Source: Pseudomonadota bacterium (lineage in GTDB: Bacteria; Pseudomonadota; Alphaproteobacteria; Rhizobiales; Xanthobacteraceae). Taken from it: DNA of 64,000 bases. The position numbers and the translations under genes are program-made. The stretch spans positions 1 through 64,000 of the forward strand of contig JAFEFL010000011.1 of NCBI GenBank assembly GCA_018240595.1. The letters run 5' to 3'. Each line of letters begins with the position of its first letter. The stretch's first letter is position 1. Of the stretch, positions 40,721 through 51,547 are shown in pieces. The notes under the pieces were generated by a model. That model was not told where the DNA came from, did not search any database, and saw only the letters and a program-made list of their open reading frames with translations.

Positions 40721-40858
40721 GCGATAGCGCGTAACCATCGGCTGCCCGGAAGCGATTCCCCCTCAGGCTTTCGGGCGGCCGGTGCTTTTCTGAAGACCGC
40801 GAACCACGCGGAAAACCTCAGCCAGACGCAACGATTGCGAGATGACGCCGGCGCCGGA

Positions 40859-41488
40859 TTATTCGGCGGCGATCGTTTGCGGCTGCCAATCCATCGCCAC
40901 GTAATCGGGCTGCGATTCGACGCGGGCGAGCCAATGCCGCACGGCGGTGTAGGGCGACAGGTCGAAGTCGCCGAGATGCGCGACATGCGTATAGGCGTAG
41001 AGCGCGATGTCGGCGATGGTGAAACGGCCGGCGACGAAGAAGTCGTGCTTCGTCAGGTGCGCGTTCATCACGCGCAGCGCGCGGTTGCCGTTCTCCATCC
41101 AGTCGTCGAGCGAGTGCTCCTGCAGATCGCGTCCGCCCTTGACCAGCGACAGCCAGAAATAGGCGGTGCCGATGTTCGGTTCCAGGCTGTTCTGTTCGAA
41201 GAACATCCATTGCAGCGCTTCGGCACGCTCGATCGGATCTTCCGGCGCCAACTCAGTGCCGCGCGCGACGTACCAGAGAATGGCGTTCGATTCGGCGAGA
41301 TAGCGATCAGGCGCGACCTCGAGCAATGGCACCCGGCCGTTCGGATTCTTGGCGAGGAATTCCGGCGTCCGGCTTTCGCCCTGCAGAATGTCCACTTCGA
41401 CAAGCCGATAGGGTGCCTTCAGCACCGCGAGCGCGAGGCGGACCTTGTAGCTGTTGCCCGAGCTTTGCATCGAGTAGAGCGTGTACAT
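40859..41488 (-). CDS. Glutathione S-transferase
   Basis: 209 aa from ATG at 41488. Thioredoxin-like N-domain (MYTLYSMQSSGNSYKVRLALAVL, with SSGNS supplying the catalytic Ser region), the cis-Pro/GSH-binding segment NGRVPLLEV and the LAESNAILWYVA motif, then an all-helical C-domain with FTIADIALYAYTHVA. It would conjugate or reduce electrophilic compounds with glutathione in the cytoplasm. Single gene. Confidence 0.93.
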   Translation of the reverse strand: MYTLYSMQSSGNSYKVRLALAVLKAPYRLVEVDILQGESRTPEFLAKNPNGRVPLLEVAPDRYLAESNAILWYVARGTELAPEDPIERAEALQWMFFEQNSLEPNIGTAYFWLSLVKGGRDLQEHSLDDWMENGNRALRVMNAHLTKHDFFVAGRFTIADIALYAYTHVAHLGDFDLSPYTAVRHWLARVESQPDYVAMDWQPQTIAAE

Positions 41489-43431
<1,943 letters not shown>

Positions 43432-43466
43432 CCGCGCCGCGCCCGTCGCGCGCTACGTCAAAAGCT

Positions 43467-43501
43467 AAAGCCGGCGCACAGCTCGTGTGCCGGCTTTTTT
43501 A
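43467..43501 (+). terminator. Intrinsic terminator of the aspartate aminotransferase gene
   Basis: AAAGCCGG...CACA pairs with TGTGCCGGCTTT across a two-base bulge and a five-base loop, then a T-run. Clear rho-independent terminator. Confidence 0.9.
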
Positions 43502-43576
43502 ATTCCGTGGCGACAGGAACCTTGCGGTTGCGCTCTCGTTGGCGGCAGGAGCCATTGAACCCACGGAGAGCGCGCG

Positions 43577-43978
43577 ATGACCGATCTTGGCAGCCAGGCC
43601 GATAAGTTGCGAAACGATGTCAGCGACGAGGCCCGCGCCGGCGCGTCCAGGATCGGCGCCGAGGCCGGCAACGCCCGCGAGGATCTGGCGGCCGATTTGA
43701 GCAAGCTGAAAAGCGACATCGCCGCGATCCAGGAAACACTGACCAAATTCGTATCGAACGCCGGCGCCGAAGCCTATCGCACGGCCAGAAATGTCGGTGA
43801 GACGGTAAGCGGGCAGGCCAGCCAACTGGCGAGCGACGCCGCGGCGACGGCGCAGAATCAGGTCAGAAGCATGACCGCCGAACTCGAGGACATGGCGCGC
43901 AGCAAGCCGCTCGGCACGATTTTCGGCACGCTGTTCGTCGGCATCATCATCGGCATGATGACGCGGGGCCGTAATTGA
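43577..43978 (+). CDS. DUF883/YqjD-like helical protein with C-terminal membrane anchor
   Basis: 133 aa: a long Ala-rich amphipathic helix (1-105) resembling LEA-like and YqjD/ElaB proteins, then a glycine-rich hydrophobic anchor near the C-terminus (PLGTIFGTLFVGIIIGMMTRGR). In E. coli, ElaB/YqjD proteins tether ribosomes or act in stress; family membership here is by overall pattern. The stop overlaps the next ATG (TGATG), an evident operon. Confidence 0.82.
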   Translation: MTDLGSQADKLRNDVSDEARAGASRIGAEAGNAREDLAADLSKLKSDIAAIQETLTKFVSNAGAEAYRTARNVGETVSGQASQLASDAAATAQNQVRSMTAELEDMARSKPLGTIFGTLFVGIIIGMMTRGRN

Positions 43979-44532
43979 TGCTGAAGGCCCTGCGCCCGCT
44001 CATCAACATCGCGCTGCACGGCCAGCCCGAGCGGCTGATGCTGTTGGCGCGCGCCTACAAGAATGAGGCGATCGGTCAGGCCAAAGCGCAGGCCGCCGGC
44101 GCCGCCGTCACGGCGGCCGTCGGTCTGCTCGGGCTGGTCTTCACGGTGATCGCCGTGGTGATCGGCTTTGCCGCCTTGTACTACGCGGTCGCGCAGCGCC
44201 ACGGGCCGCTGGCCGGCTTTGCTGCGTCCGGAGGCGCCGCGTTGCTGATCGCCATTCTGATGTTCGTCATCGTTGCGATCAGGGCCCGGAGTTCCTCGAA
44301 GAGTCCGGGCGTCACGCTTGCCGAGATCAAGGCGGAGGCAAAGGACTCACTGCGCCGGAGCGAGCGTGCGACCGGCGACTTGGGCAGGGAGGTGCAGCGG
44401 CAGGCGGAACTGCTCGGCCGCCGTTCCGCCGATGCCGCCGAAGACATCATGCGTAACGGCTCGCGCGAGACCGTGTTTGGCGTGATCGCGGCTGCCGCGC
44501 TCATCGGCGTATTGATTGGGCGCCGCGGCTGA
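43978..44532 (+). CDS. Holin-X-like (phage holin superfamily III) membrane protein
   Basis: 184 aa from ATG at 43978. Helical N-terminus, two adjacent membrane helices (about 42-66 and 74-98), a charged helical region, and a third hydrophobic segment at the C-terminus (VFGVIAAAALIGVLIG). The pattern fits the actinobacterial holin-X/YqjE-like family that often accompanies YqjD-like proteins. No phage genes are near, so lysis is unlikely; a stress or envelope role is more probable. Confidence 0.78.
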   Translation: MLKALRPLINIALHGQPERLMLLARAYKNEAIGQAKAQAAGAAVTAAVGLLGLVFTVIAVVIGFAALYYAVAQRHGPLAGFAASGGAALLIAILMFVIVAIRARSSSKSPGVTLAEIKAEAKDSLRRSERATGDLGREVQRQAELLGRRSADAAEDIMRNGSRETVFGVIAAAALIGVLIGRRG

Positions 44533-44698
44533 ACGCGGTATCCGCGTCGGTGTGAGGCGCGCTCAATTTGCCGAAAACCTGCCGCGACGATTTTGCAATG
44601 CAAACCGGCAATCGTGACTTGCCAGTGCCGCCTTGGCCTGAAACGATCCGTGCACGGGCCGGGTAACATTGGTCCAGCTCCCGGCCAGGGAGGTTGCC

Positions 44699-46783
44699 AT
44701 GCAGTCGATACGCGACAAAGAGCAACAGAAAGGCACGAGTTCCTCGCTGATAAGTTCTAGGGGCCCCCGCACCATCGCGCTGGTGGGCCCTTTCCAGAGC
44801 GGCAAGACGACGCTGCTCGAGGCGATACTCGCGCGCACGGGCGCCATTCCGCGGCAAGGCTCCGTCGATACCGGTTCGACCGTCGGCGACGCCTCGAAGG
44901 AGGCGCGCCAGCACAAGATGAGTGTCGAGGCGACCTTCGCCACCACCGAGTTCATGGGCGACAGCTACACCTTCGTCGACTGTCCCGGCTCGATCGAATT
45001 CATTCACGACATGCGCTGCGTACTGCCGGCGGTGGATGCCGCGGTCGTCGTTTGCGAGGCGGACGAGAAGAAGGTGCCGCAGCTTCAGCTCATCCTGCGT
45101 GAGCTGGAAGATCAGAACATTCCGCACTTCCTGTTCCTCAACAAGATCGACAAGGCCGACAAGCGCGTCCGCGAGACCATCAAGCTGTTGCAGCCGGCCT
45201 CGCGCATTCCGCTGCTGCTGCGGCAAATTCCGATCTGGAACGGCGATATCGTTTCCGGCTTCGTCGATCTGGCGCTCGAGCGCGCCCATGTCTATCGCGA
45301 GCACGCGGCGTCCGAGGTCATCGAGCTGACCGGCGAGAACAGGGATCGCGAAAAGGAAGCGCGCTTCACCATGCTGGAGACGCTGGCCGATCACGACGAC
45401 GAATTGCTCGAGCAACTGCTCGGCGACATGGAGCCGCCGCGCGACCGGGTGTTCGACGATCTGGCCAAGGAATTGCGCGAGCGTGTCGTCTGTCCGGTGC
45501 TGCTCGGCGTCGCGACGCGCTCCAACGGCGTGCTGCGGCTGCTCAAGGCGCTGCGTCACGAAGCGCCGGGCGTGACGGAGACCGCGGCGCGGCTCGGCCT
45601 CAAGGCGGGCGGCGATCCGGTCGCCGTCGTGCTCAAGACCTTCCACACTGCGCATGGCGGCAAGATGTCGGTGGCGCGACTGCTCAGCGGCGAGGTGGCC
45701 GACGGCGCCAACTTCCTGGCGCCGCGGCGCGACGCCGGCCGCGTCTCCGGCGTCTTCAACCTGATGGGCGCGACTTTCGCCAAGCGCGGCGCGGCCAAGG
45801 CCGGTGAGACGGTGGCCTTCGGCAAGCTCGACGGCGCCAAGACCTGCGATACGCTGACAGCCGGCAAGCATGCCATCGACGCCCTGGTCTCGGTGAAGCC
45901 TTACGCGCCGATCCTCGCGATGGCGGTGCACGCCAAGGAGCGCAAGGACGACGTCAAGCTCGGCGTTGCCTTTGCCAAGCTGACGGAGGAAGATCCGTCG
46001 CTGACCGTCATCCACAACATCGAGAACCATGAGGTCGTGCTGTGGGGGCAGGGCGAGATGCACCTGCGCGTCGCCACCGAGCGGCTGGCCGACCGCTACG
46101 GCGTTCCCGTGCTGACGCATCGGCCGAAGGTCGGCTATCGCGAGACCATCCGCAAAGGCATCTCCATCCGCGGCCGGCACAAGAAGCAGTCCGGCGGTCA
46201 CGGCCAGTTCGGCGACGTCGTGCTGGAGATCAAGCCGTTGCCCCGCGAGGGCGGTTTCAAATTCAACGACATGATCACCGGCGGCGTGGTGCCGCGCAAT
46301 TACATCCCGGCGGTCGAGGAGGGCGTCAAGGACGCGCTCACCCACGGCCCGCTCGGCTTCCCGGTGGTCGATGTCGAGGTGTCGCTGACCGACGGCTCGT
46401 ATCACACCGTCGACTCCTCCGACATGGCGTTCCGCACCGCGGGCCGCATCGCCATCGTCGAAGGTCTGCCGCAGTGCCAGCCGGTGCTGCTGGAGCCGAT
46501 TCACATGATCGAGATCGTGTGCCCCAGTGACGCGACGGCGCGCATCAACGCCATCCTGTCGGGGCGGCGCGGCCATATCCTCGGCTTCGACACGCGCGAG
46601 GGCTGGGACGGCTGGGACACGGTGCGGGCGCAGATGGCGGAGGCCGAGATCGGCGACCTCATCATCGAGGTGCGTTCGGCGACTGCGGGCGTCGGCTCCT
46701 TCAGCTTCAAGTTCGACCATATGGCCGAGCTGACCGGCCGCCAGGCAGAGCAGGTGGTGGCGGCGAAACGGGCGGCGGAATAG
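44699..46783 (+). CDS. EF-G-like translational GTPase paralogue
   Basis: 694 aa from ATG at 44699 (GGGAGG upstream). Layout matches EF-G: GTPase domain with G1 GPFQSGKT (30-37), G3 DCPGS (94-98) and G4 NKID; domain II; domain IV with GGHGQFGDVVLEI; and domain V. Differences from true EF-G: the usual DAGKTT is replaced by QSGKTT in G1, and the His following PG in G3, which activates water for GTP hydrolysis, is Ser98. It therefore probably has slow or altered hydrolysis and a role other than elongation. Such EF-G-like paralogues are widespread in Hyphomicrobiales beside a separate canonical fusA. Monocistronic. Confidence 0.92.
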   Translation: MQSIRDKEQQKGTSSSLISSRGPRTIALVGPFQSGKTTLLEAILARTGAIPRQGSVDTGSTVGDASKEARQHKMSVEATFATTEFMGDSYTFVDCPGSIEFIHDMRCVLPAVDAAVVVCEADEKKVPQLQLILRELEDQNIPHFLFLNKIDKADKRVRETIKLLQPASRIPLLLRQIPIWNGDIVSGFVDLALERAHVYREHAASEVIELTGENRDREKEARFTMLETLADHDDELLEQLLGDMEPPRDRVFDDLAKELRERVVCPVLLGVATRSNGVLRLLKALRHEAPGVTETAARLGLKAGGDPVAVVLKTFHTAHGGKMSVARLLSGEVADGANFLAPRRDAGRVSGVFNLMGATFAKRGAAKAGETVAFGKLDGAKTCDTLTAGKHAIDALVSVKPYAPILAMAVHAKERKDDVKLGVAFAKLTEEDPSLTVIHNIENHEVVLWGQGEMHLRVATERLADRYGVPVLTHRPKVGYRETIRKGISIRGRHKKQSGGHGQFGDVVLEIKPLPREGGFKFNDMITGGVVPRNYIPAVEEGVKDALTHGPLGFPVVDVEVSLTDGSYHTVDSSDMAFRTAGRIAIVEGLPQCQPVLLEPIHMIEIVCPSDATARINAILSGRRGHILGFDTREGWDGWDTVRAQMAEAEIGDLIIEVRSATAGVGSFSFKFDHMAELTGRQAEQVVAAKRAAE

Positions 46784-46800
46784 CGCCGCCGCGGCGTTGT

Positions 46801-48180
46801 CTATGCGTGCGCCACCGTTTCGTAGCGGGCGCGGCCGAGACTGACCAAGGCGGCCAGCGCCGTGCAGGCGGCGGCGATAACGAGCGCCATGTCAGGCGCC
46901 TGCGTCAATGTCGTCAGCGCGAAGATGATCGACATGGCGATGGCGCCGAAGTTCTGGCCGAGCAGGCGGGCCGTGCCCTGCATGGCGCCGGCGGCGCCGC
47001 TGCGCGCCTTGGGCGCGGACAGAAGCAGGATGCGGTTGTTCGGCGTTTGAAACAGACCGAAGCCGGCGCCGGCGATCACCGCGCCGATGACGAATGCGAT
47101 CTCGCGGACGTTGGTTGGCGACAGGCTGATGATCAGAAGGCCCAGCGCCAGGAGTCCGCCGCCGGCCGCGCAGAGCCACGCCGTCTTGATGCGGTTGGCG
47201 AGCCGGCCTGAGATCGGCGCCGCGATGATGGTCGCGATCGGCCACGGCATCATGTAAAGCCCGGTCATTGCCGCTGTCATCCCAAGCGTATGTTGCAGAT
47301 AGAACGGCAGCGCGACGTAGCTGAGCATCTGCCCGGTGAAGCACGACACCGACGCGATGACGGCGACGCGAAAGGCCGGCTCGGCGAGCAGATCGGTCGG
47401 CACGATCGGCGAGGCGCTGTTGCGCTCGATCATCAGCAGGACGGCGAGGCAGACGACAGAGCCGCCGATAAGCAGGGCGCCGCTCAGCGGCGCGCTGGCA
47501 ATGCGGTCGGCGCCGAAGAAGAACAGAATGAACATCAGCGTGTTCGCGCCCAGCGCCGTGACGTCGAGGCGGCGCTTGACGCCTTCGAGATGGCCGAGAA
47601 AGCCGCCGCCCAGCAAGGCAAGCGCGCCGAGCGGGACGTTGATGGCGAACAGCCACGGCCAGTCGGCAATCGCCAGAATGGCGCCGGCAAGGGCCGGACC
47701 GGCCGCCGCAGAGATCGCGATGATCATGGCGTTGAGGCCGATGATGGGGCCGAGCAGGCGATGCGGCACGGCAAAGCGCATGTTCATCATGCCGAGCGCC
47801 ATGATCGCGCCGCCGCCCAGCCCCTGGACGAAGCGGGCGGCCACGAGCACCGGCAGGCTCGGGGCCAGGGCGCAGGCCGCGGACGCCAGGGTGAACAGAG
47901 CGACGCCCATCAGGAAACCGCGACGTGCGCCGTAAATCTCGCCGAGCGCCCCGCAGGGCAGGAGCGCGACGAGGACGGCGAGTTGATAACTCGACACCAC
48001 CCAGACGGTAGCGCTCGCGTCAGCACCGAATGATGTGGCGATCGATGGCAGTGCCACGTTGGCGATGGCGCCGTCGAGCACCACGAGAACCAGGGTGACG
48101 AGCAGAACGCCGACGGCGAGCTGGCGGCGCGGGGTGGGCAGGCCGTCATGGACGGCGGTGGGGATCGAGGTCTCGGACAT
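46801..48180 (-). CDS. MFS drug exporter, DHA2 (14-helix) type
   Basis: 459 aa with 13-14 membrane helices from ATG at 48180. VLVVLDGAIANVALPSIATSFG is the DHA2 motif in helix 1, and GALGEIYGARRGFLMG is the conserved motif between helices 2 and 3. Proton-driven export of drugs or toxic metabolites is likely. Divergent from a LysR regulator gene 130 bp away, which probably controls it. Confidence 0.92.
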   Translation of the reverse strand: MSETSIPTAVHDGLPTPRRQLAVGVLLVTLVLVVLDGAIANVALPSIATSFGADASATVWVVSSYQLAVLVALLPCGALGEIYGARRGFLMGVALFTLASAACALAPSLPVLVAARFVQGLGGGAIMALGMMNMRFAVPHRLLGPIIGLNAMIIAISAAAGPALAGAILAIADWPWLFAINVPLGALALLGGGFLGHLEGVKRRLDVTALGANTLMFILFFFGADRIASAPLSGALLIGGSVVCLAVLLMIERNSASPIVPTDLLAEPAFRVAVIASVSCFTGQMLSYVALPFYLQHTLGMTAAMTGLYMMPWPIATIIAAPISGRLANRIKTAWLCAAGGGLLALGLLIISLSPTNVREIAFVIGAVIAGAGFGLFQTPNNRILLLSAPKARSGAAGAMQGTARLLGQNFGAIAMSIIFALTTLTQAPDMALVIAAACTALAALVSLGRARYETVAHA

Positions 48181-48309
48181 GACGGCTTCCGCATGTGGCT
48201 TGATTGCTGTTCGCATGGCCCATGGATTAAGCCGCGGCCGGCAGTTGCGCCATACGCAACAGAAGCAAGTGACCTTTGCGTTGAGCGCCTTAGGTGCTAA
48301 AAGGCCTTG

Positions 48310-49203
48310 GTGCCTGCCCTCGATCTGAACCTTCTGGTGGCGCTCGACGCCCTGCTTCGCGAACGGAGCGTGTCGGCGGCTGCGCGTCAGCTCGGGCTGA
48401 GCACGTCGGCCATGAGCCGGACCTTGTCGCGGCTGCGGGCGGTCTTGGCCGATCCGGTGCTCGTTCCCGCCGGCCGCGGCATGGTGGCGACGCCGCGCGC
48501 CGAGGCCATCGCCGAGGAGGTGCGCGCGCTGACCGCCGCGGTGCAAGCCGTGCTCAGCCCGCCGCCGGCGGTCGATATCCGAAAGGTGCAGCGCGACTTC
48601 ACCATCCGCGCCAACGACGCCTTTGTCCTGCTCTATGCGGCGCGGCTCAGCGCCCTCGTCAGCGCCGCGGCGCCGGGCCTGCGGCTGCGGTTCGCACCCA
48701 AGCCGGACAAGGCTATCCAGCCCCTGCGGGATGCAACAATCGATCTCGATATCGGCGTGGTCGAGGGTGATGGCGCGGAGTTGCGCGGGCAGAAGCTGTT
48801 CGACGATGATTTCATCGGCGTCGCCAGATTCGGTCATCCGCTGCTCGACGCCGGGCTGGTGACCGCGGAGCGTTACGCCGCCTGCGGGCACGTTGTCGCC
48901 TCGCGGCGGGGCGCGGTGTCCGGGCCCGTCGACGATGCGCTTGCCGCCTGGGGGCTGAGCCGCAATGTGGCGCTCGTCGTGCCGACTTTTCCGGCCGTGG
49001 TGGCGGTGGCGGCCGCCTCGGATCTCGTCGGGATGGTGCCGCGGTCCTATCACCCGGTCGATGTCGCCGGCCGTACGCGAATATTCGAATTGCCTGTGGC
49101 GACGCCCGGCTTTGTGGTGGCGCAAACATGGCATCCGCGGATGGACGCCGATCCGGTCCATCGCTGGCTGCGCGGATTGATCTTCGAAACATTCAAGGCA
49201 TAG
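48310..49203 (+). CDS. LysR-family transcriptional regulator
   Basis: 297 aa starting at GTG 48310 (a TTG lies directly before). The winged HTH about 5-62 (LNLLVALDALLRERSVSAAARQLGLSTSAMSRTLSRLRAVL) and a periplasmic-binding-like sensor domain (about 90-295) are clear. Divergent orientation to the MFS exporter suggests control of that gene by the compound it exports. Confidence 0.92.
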   Translation: MPALDLNLLVALDALLRERSVSAAARQLGLSTSAMSRTLSRLRAVLADPVLVPAGRGMVATPRAEAIAEEVRALTAAVQAVLSPPPAVDIRKVQRDFTIRANDAFVLLYAARLSALVSAAAPGLRLRFAPKPDKAIQPLRDATIDLDIGVVEGDGAELRGQKLFDDDFIGVARFGHPLLDAGLVTAERYAACGHVVASRRGAVSGPVDDALAAWGLSRNVALVVPTFPAVVAVAAASDLVGMVPRSYHPVDVAGRTRIFELPVATPGFVVAQTWHPRMDADPVHRWLRGLIFETFKA

Positions 49204-49315
49204 GCGCTGCGCCGGCCCATCCAGGGGCCTTCTCCCGCATCCGTGATTTGCGTTTGATCCCGCTGGCGCCTTACTTCGTAAAAAGAAGAAGATAAGGCCG
49301 ACAGAGGGTCACAGG

Positions 49316-50299
49316 ATGAACATCATTCGCCGCCGCGGTTGGGAAATTCCGCAAAGCCAGATCACGCCCGAACATCTGGTGTTCAGCCGGCGCAAGCTGC
49401 TGCTCGGCGGCGCCGGCGCGCTCGCGATGGCGCCGGTGTTGGCCTCCGGTCTGGCGCAGGCGCAGCGCGCCGAGGACGCGGCCAATCTGCCCGACCCCAA
49501 TGCCGGCCTGTACCCGGCCAAACACAACGACAAATACACGCTCGACCGCCCGATCACCGCGGAGAAGGTGAACGCCAACTACAACAATTTTTACGAGTTC
49601 AACTCGTCGAAGGACGTCGCCGAGCAGGCGCAGAAGCTGCCGGTGCGGCCGTGGACAGTGAAGATCGACGGCCTTGTCGAAAAGCCGATCGAGCTCGACG
49701 CCGACGATCTCATCAAGAAGATGGGGCTCGAGGAGCGCGCCTATCGCCACCGTTGCGTCGAAGCCTGGGGCATGGCGATCGCCTGGACCGGCTTCCCGCT
49801 TGCCAAGCTTGTGTCTTTCGCCAATCCGCAGGGCTCGGCGAAGTACATAAAAATGGAAACTTTCCTCAATCCGAAAGTCGCCCCCGGGCAGCGCCAGCCC
49901 TGGTACCCGTGGCCCTACGTCGAAGGTCTAACCATGGCGGAGGCGACCAACGATCTCGCCTTCATCGCCACCGGCGCCTACGGCCATCCGATGGCCAAGC
50001 AGCATGGCGCGCCGCTGCGGCTCGCGGTGCCATGGAAGTACGGCTTCAAGTCGATCAAGTCGATCGTGCGTTTCTCCTTTGTCGAGGAGCGTCCCAAGGG
50101 CATGTGGGAACTGCTGCAGGCATCCGAGTATGGTTTCTGGGCCAACGTGAATCCGAAGGTGCCGCATCCGCGCTGGAGCCAGGCGACCGAAGAGGTGATC
50201 GGAACCGGTGAACGGCGACCTACGCTGCTGTTCAACGGGTACGGCGAATTCGTCGCCGATCTCTACAAAGGGTTGGATGGCGAGCGGCTCTGGGCGTAG
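49316..50299 (+). CDS. msrP: Protein-methionine-sulfoxide reductase catalytic subunit MsrP (YedY)
   Basis: 327 aa periplasmic molybdenum enzyme repairing oxidised methionines in exported proteins. Tat signal FSRRKLLLGGAGAL near residues 24-37; molybdopterin Cys147 (HRCVEAWGM); WTGFPLAKLV, the substrate-side KYIKMETFLNP, and YPYVEGLTMAEATND matching the family. The RBS is CACAGG, preceding the ATG by a few bases. The heme b membrane partner gene msrQ, usually downstream, is not here; the next gene is a TRAP binding protein. Confidence 0.95.
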   Translation: MNIIRRRGWEIPQSQITPEHLVFSRRKLLLGGAGALAMAPVLASGLAQAQRAEDAANLPDPNAGLYPAKHNDKYTLDRPITAEKVNANYNNFYEFNSSKDVAEQAQKLPVRPWTVKIDGLVEKPIELDADDLIKKMGLEERAYRHRCVEAWGMAIAWTGFPLAKLVSFANPQGSAKYIKMETFLNPKVAPGQRQPWYPWPYVEGLTMAEATNDLAFIATGAYGHPMAKQHGAPLRLAVPWKYGFKSIKSIVRFSFVEERPKGMWELLQASEYGFWANVNPKVPHPRWSQATEEVIGTGERRPTLLFNGYGEFVADLYKGLDGERLWA

Positions 50300-50457
50300 C
50301 CCGAAATCTGGGCTTTTCGCGAGGGCGAAACCGTTATACAAATCAAGGAGGCCGGGTGACGCACGTCAAAATGTCCCGGCTGTACCCCTATGGGCCGGAA
50401 GTGCCCGCCAATCGTGGCGGACCGAAAGAGCCCTCCAGGAAACGCTCAGGATTGCTC

Positions 50458-51459
50458 ATGAAAAAGTTTGTCGCGCTTATCGGTGCGGTTGCCGCACTGG
50501 CCCTGACTGCGAATGTGGCGGCCGCCCAGTCGCCGATCGTCATCAAGTTCAGCCATGTCGTCGCCAACGATACGCCGAAAGGCAAGGGCGCGCTGAAATT
50601 CAAGGAGCTTGCCGAGAAGTACACCAACGGCAAGGTCAAGGTCGAAGTCTATCCGAACTCGACTCTCTACAAGGACAAGGAAGAGATCGAAGCGCTGCAA
50701 CTCGGCTCGGTGCAGATGCTGGCGCCGTCGACCGCGAAGTTCGCGCCGCTCGGCGTCAAGGAATTCGAGGCGCTCGACCTGCCGTGGCTGTTCAAGGATG
50801 ACGCCACCTACGACGCGGCCATGAAGGGCGCGGTCGGCAAGTGGCTGTTCAAGAAGCTTGAAGCCAAGGGCATTACCGGCCTCGGCTATTGGGACAACGG
50901 CTTCCACATGGTCTCGGCCAACCGGCCGCTGATTCATCCGGCCGATTTCCAGGGTCTCAAGGTCCGCATCTCCGGCTCGAAGATCGCCGACCGCTACTTC
51001 CGCGATCTCGGCATGATCCCGCAGATCATGGCCTTCTCGGAAGTCTACCAGGCGCTGCAGACCGGCGTGGTCGATGGCTGCGAAAACACGCCGTCGAACT
51101 ACCTGACGCAGAAGTTCTACGAAGTGCAGAAGGACATCACCGTCTCCAATCACGCGCATCTGCAGTATGCGGTGATCGTCAACTCGAAGTTCTGGGCCGG
51201 CCTGCCGGCCGACATTCGCGGCCAGCTCGAAAAGGCGATGAACGACGCGACCGATTACACCAACTCGATCGCCGCCAAGGAGAACAAGGACGCGCTCGAA
51301 GACATCAAGAAGTCGGGCAAGACCACGCTCCATTACCTGACGGACGAGCAAAAGGCCGAGTGGCAGAAGGCCATGCGCCCGACCTATACTTGGGCCAAGG
51401 GCCGCGTCGGCCAGGAAATCCTCGATCTCATGGCAAAGGAACTGCACGTCCAGATGTAA
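50458..51459 (+). CDS. dctP: TRAP transporter periplasmic substrate-binding protein DctP
   Basis: 333 aa from ATG at 50458, with a signal peptide (MKKFVALIGAVAALALTANVAAA). NDTPKGKGALKFKELAEKYTNGKVKVEVYPNSTLYKD in pieces is C4-dicarboxylate DctP-like, with the carboxylate-gripping Arg in FQGLKVRISGSK and the YQALQTGVVDGCENTPSNY motif. Likely ligands are C4-dicarboxylates or similar acids. The fused permease gene follows after 88 bp containing a 9-bp hairpin. Longer in-frame starts upstream are not supported. Confidence 0.95.
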   Translation: MKKFVALIGAVAALALTANVAAAQSPIVIKFSHVVANDTPKGKGALKFKELAEKYTNGKVKVEVYPNSTLYKDKEEIEALQLGSVQMLAPSTAKFAPLGVKEFEALDLPWLFKDDATYDAAMKGAVGKWLFKKLEAKGITGLGYWDNGFHMVSANRPLIHPADFQGLKVRISGSKIADRYFRDLGMIPQIMAFSEVYQALQTGVVDGCENTPSNYLTQKFYEVQKDITVSNHAHLQYAVIVNSKFWAGLPADIRGQLEKAMNDATDYTNSIAAKENKDALEDIKKSGKTTLHYLTDEQKAEWQKAMRPTYTWAKGRVGQEILDLMAKELHVQM

Positions 51460-51494
51460 CTGGCGGCTTCCGATATTGCCTAAACTATAATTCG

Positions 51495-51520
51495 GACCGG
51501 GAGTGGAATCGCTCCCGGTC
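51495..51520. promoter_or_regulatory. Intergenic hairpin between dctP and dctQM (second TRAP operon)
   Basis: GACCGGGAG ... CTCCCGGTC, perfect 9 bp with an eight-base loop, no T-run. It occupies an in-frame GTG at 51503, making that an unlikely start, and matches the placement of the hairpin in the other TRAP operon. Probably sets the binding-protein to permease ratio. Confidence 0.6.
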
Positions 51521-51547
51521 CCCACTGTTTCTGAGGGGGAACATCTC

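Noticed and set aside
43978..44532. Holin-like gene as evidence of a prophage
   Set aside because: No other phage genes, ordinary codon use, and an operon with a YqjD-like gene as in stress-related chromosomal loci.
48181..49161. Extension of the MFS exporter frame to 786 codons through the divergent LysR gene
   Set aside because: The added 327 residues are antisense to LysR and Arg/His-rich; the exporter begins naturally at 48180.
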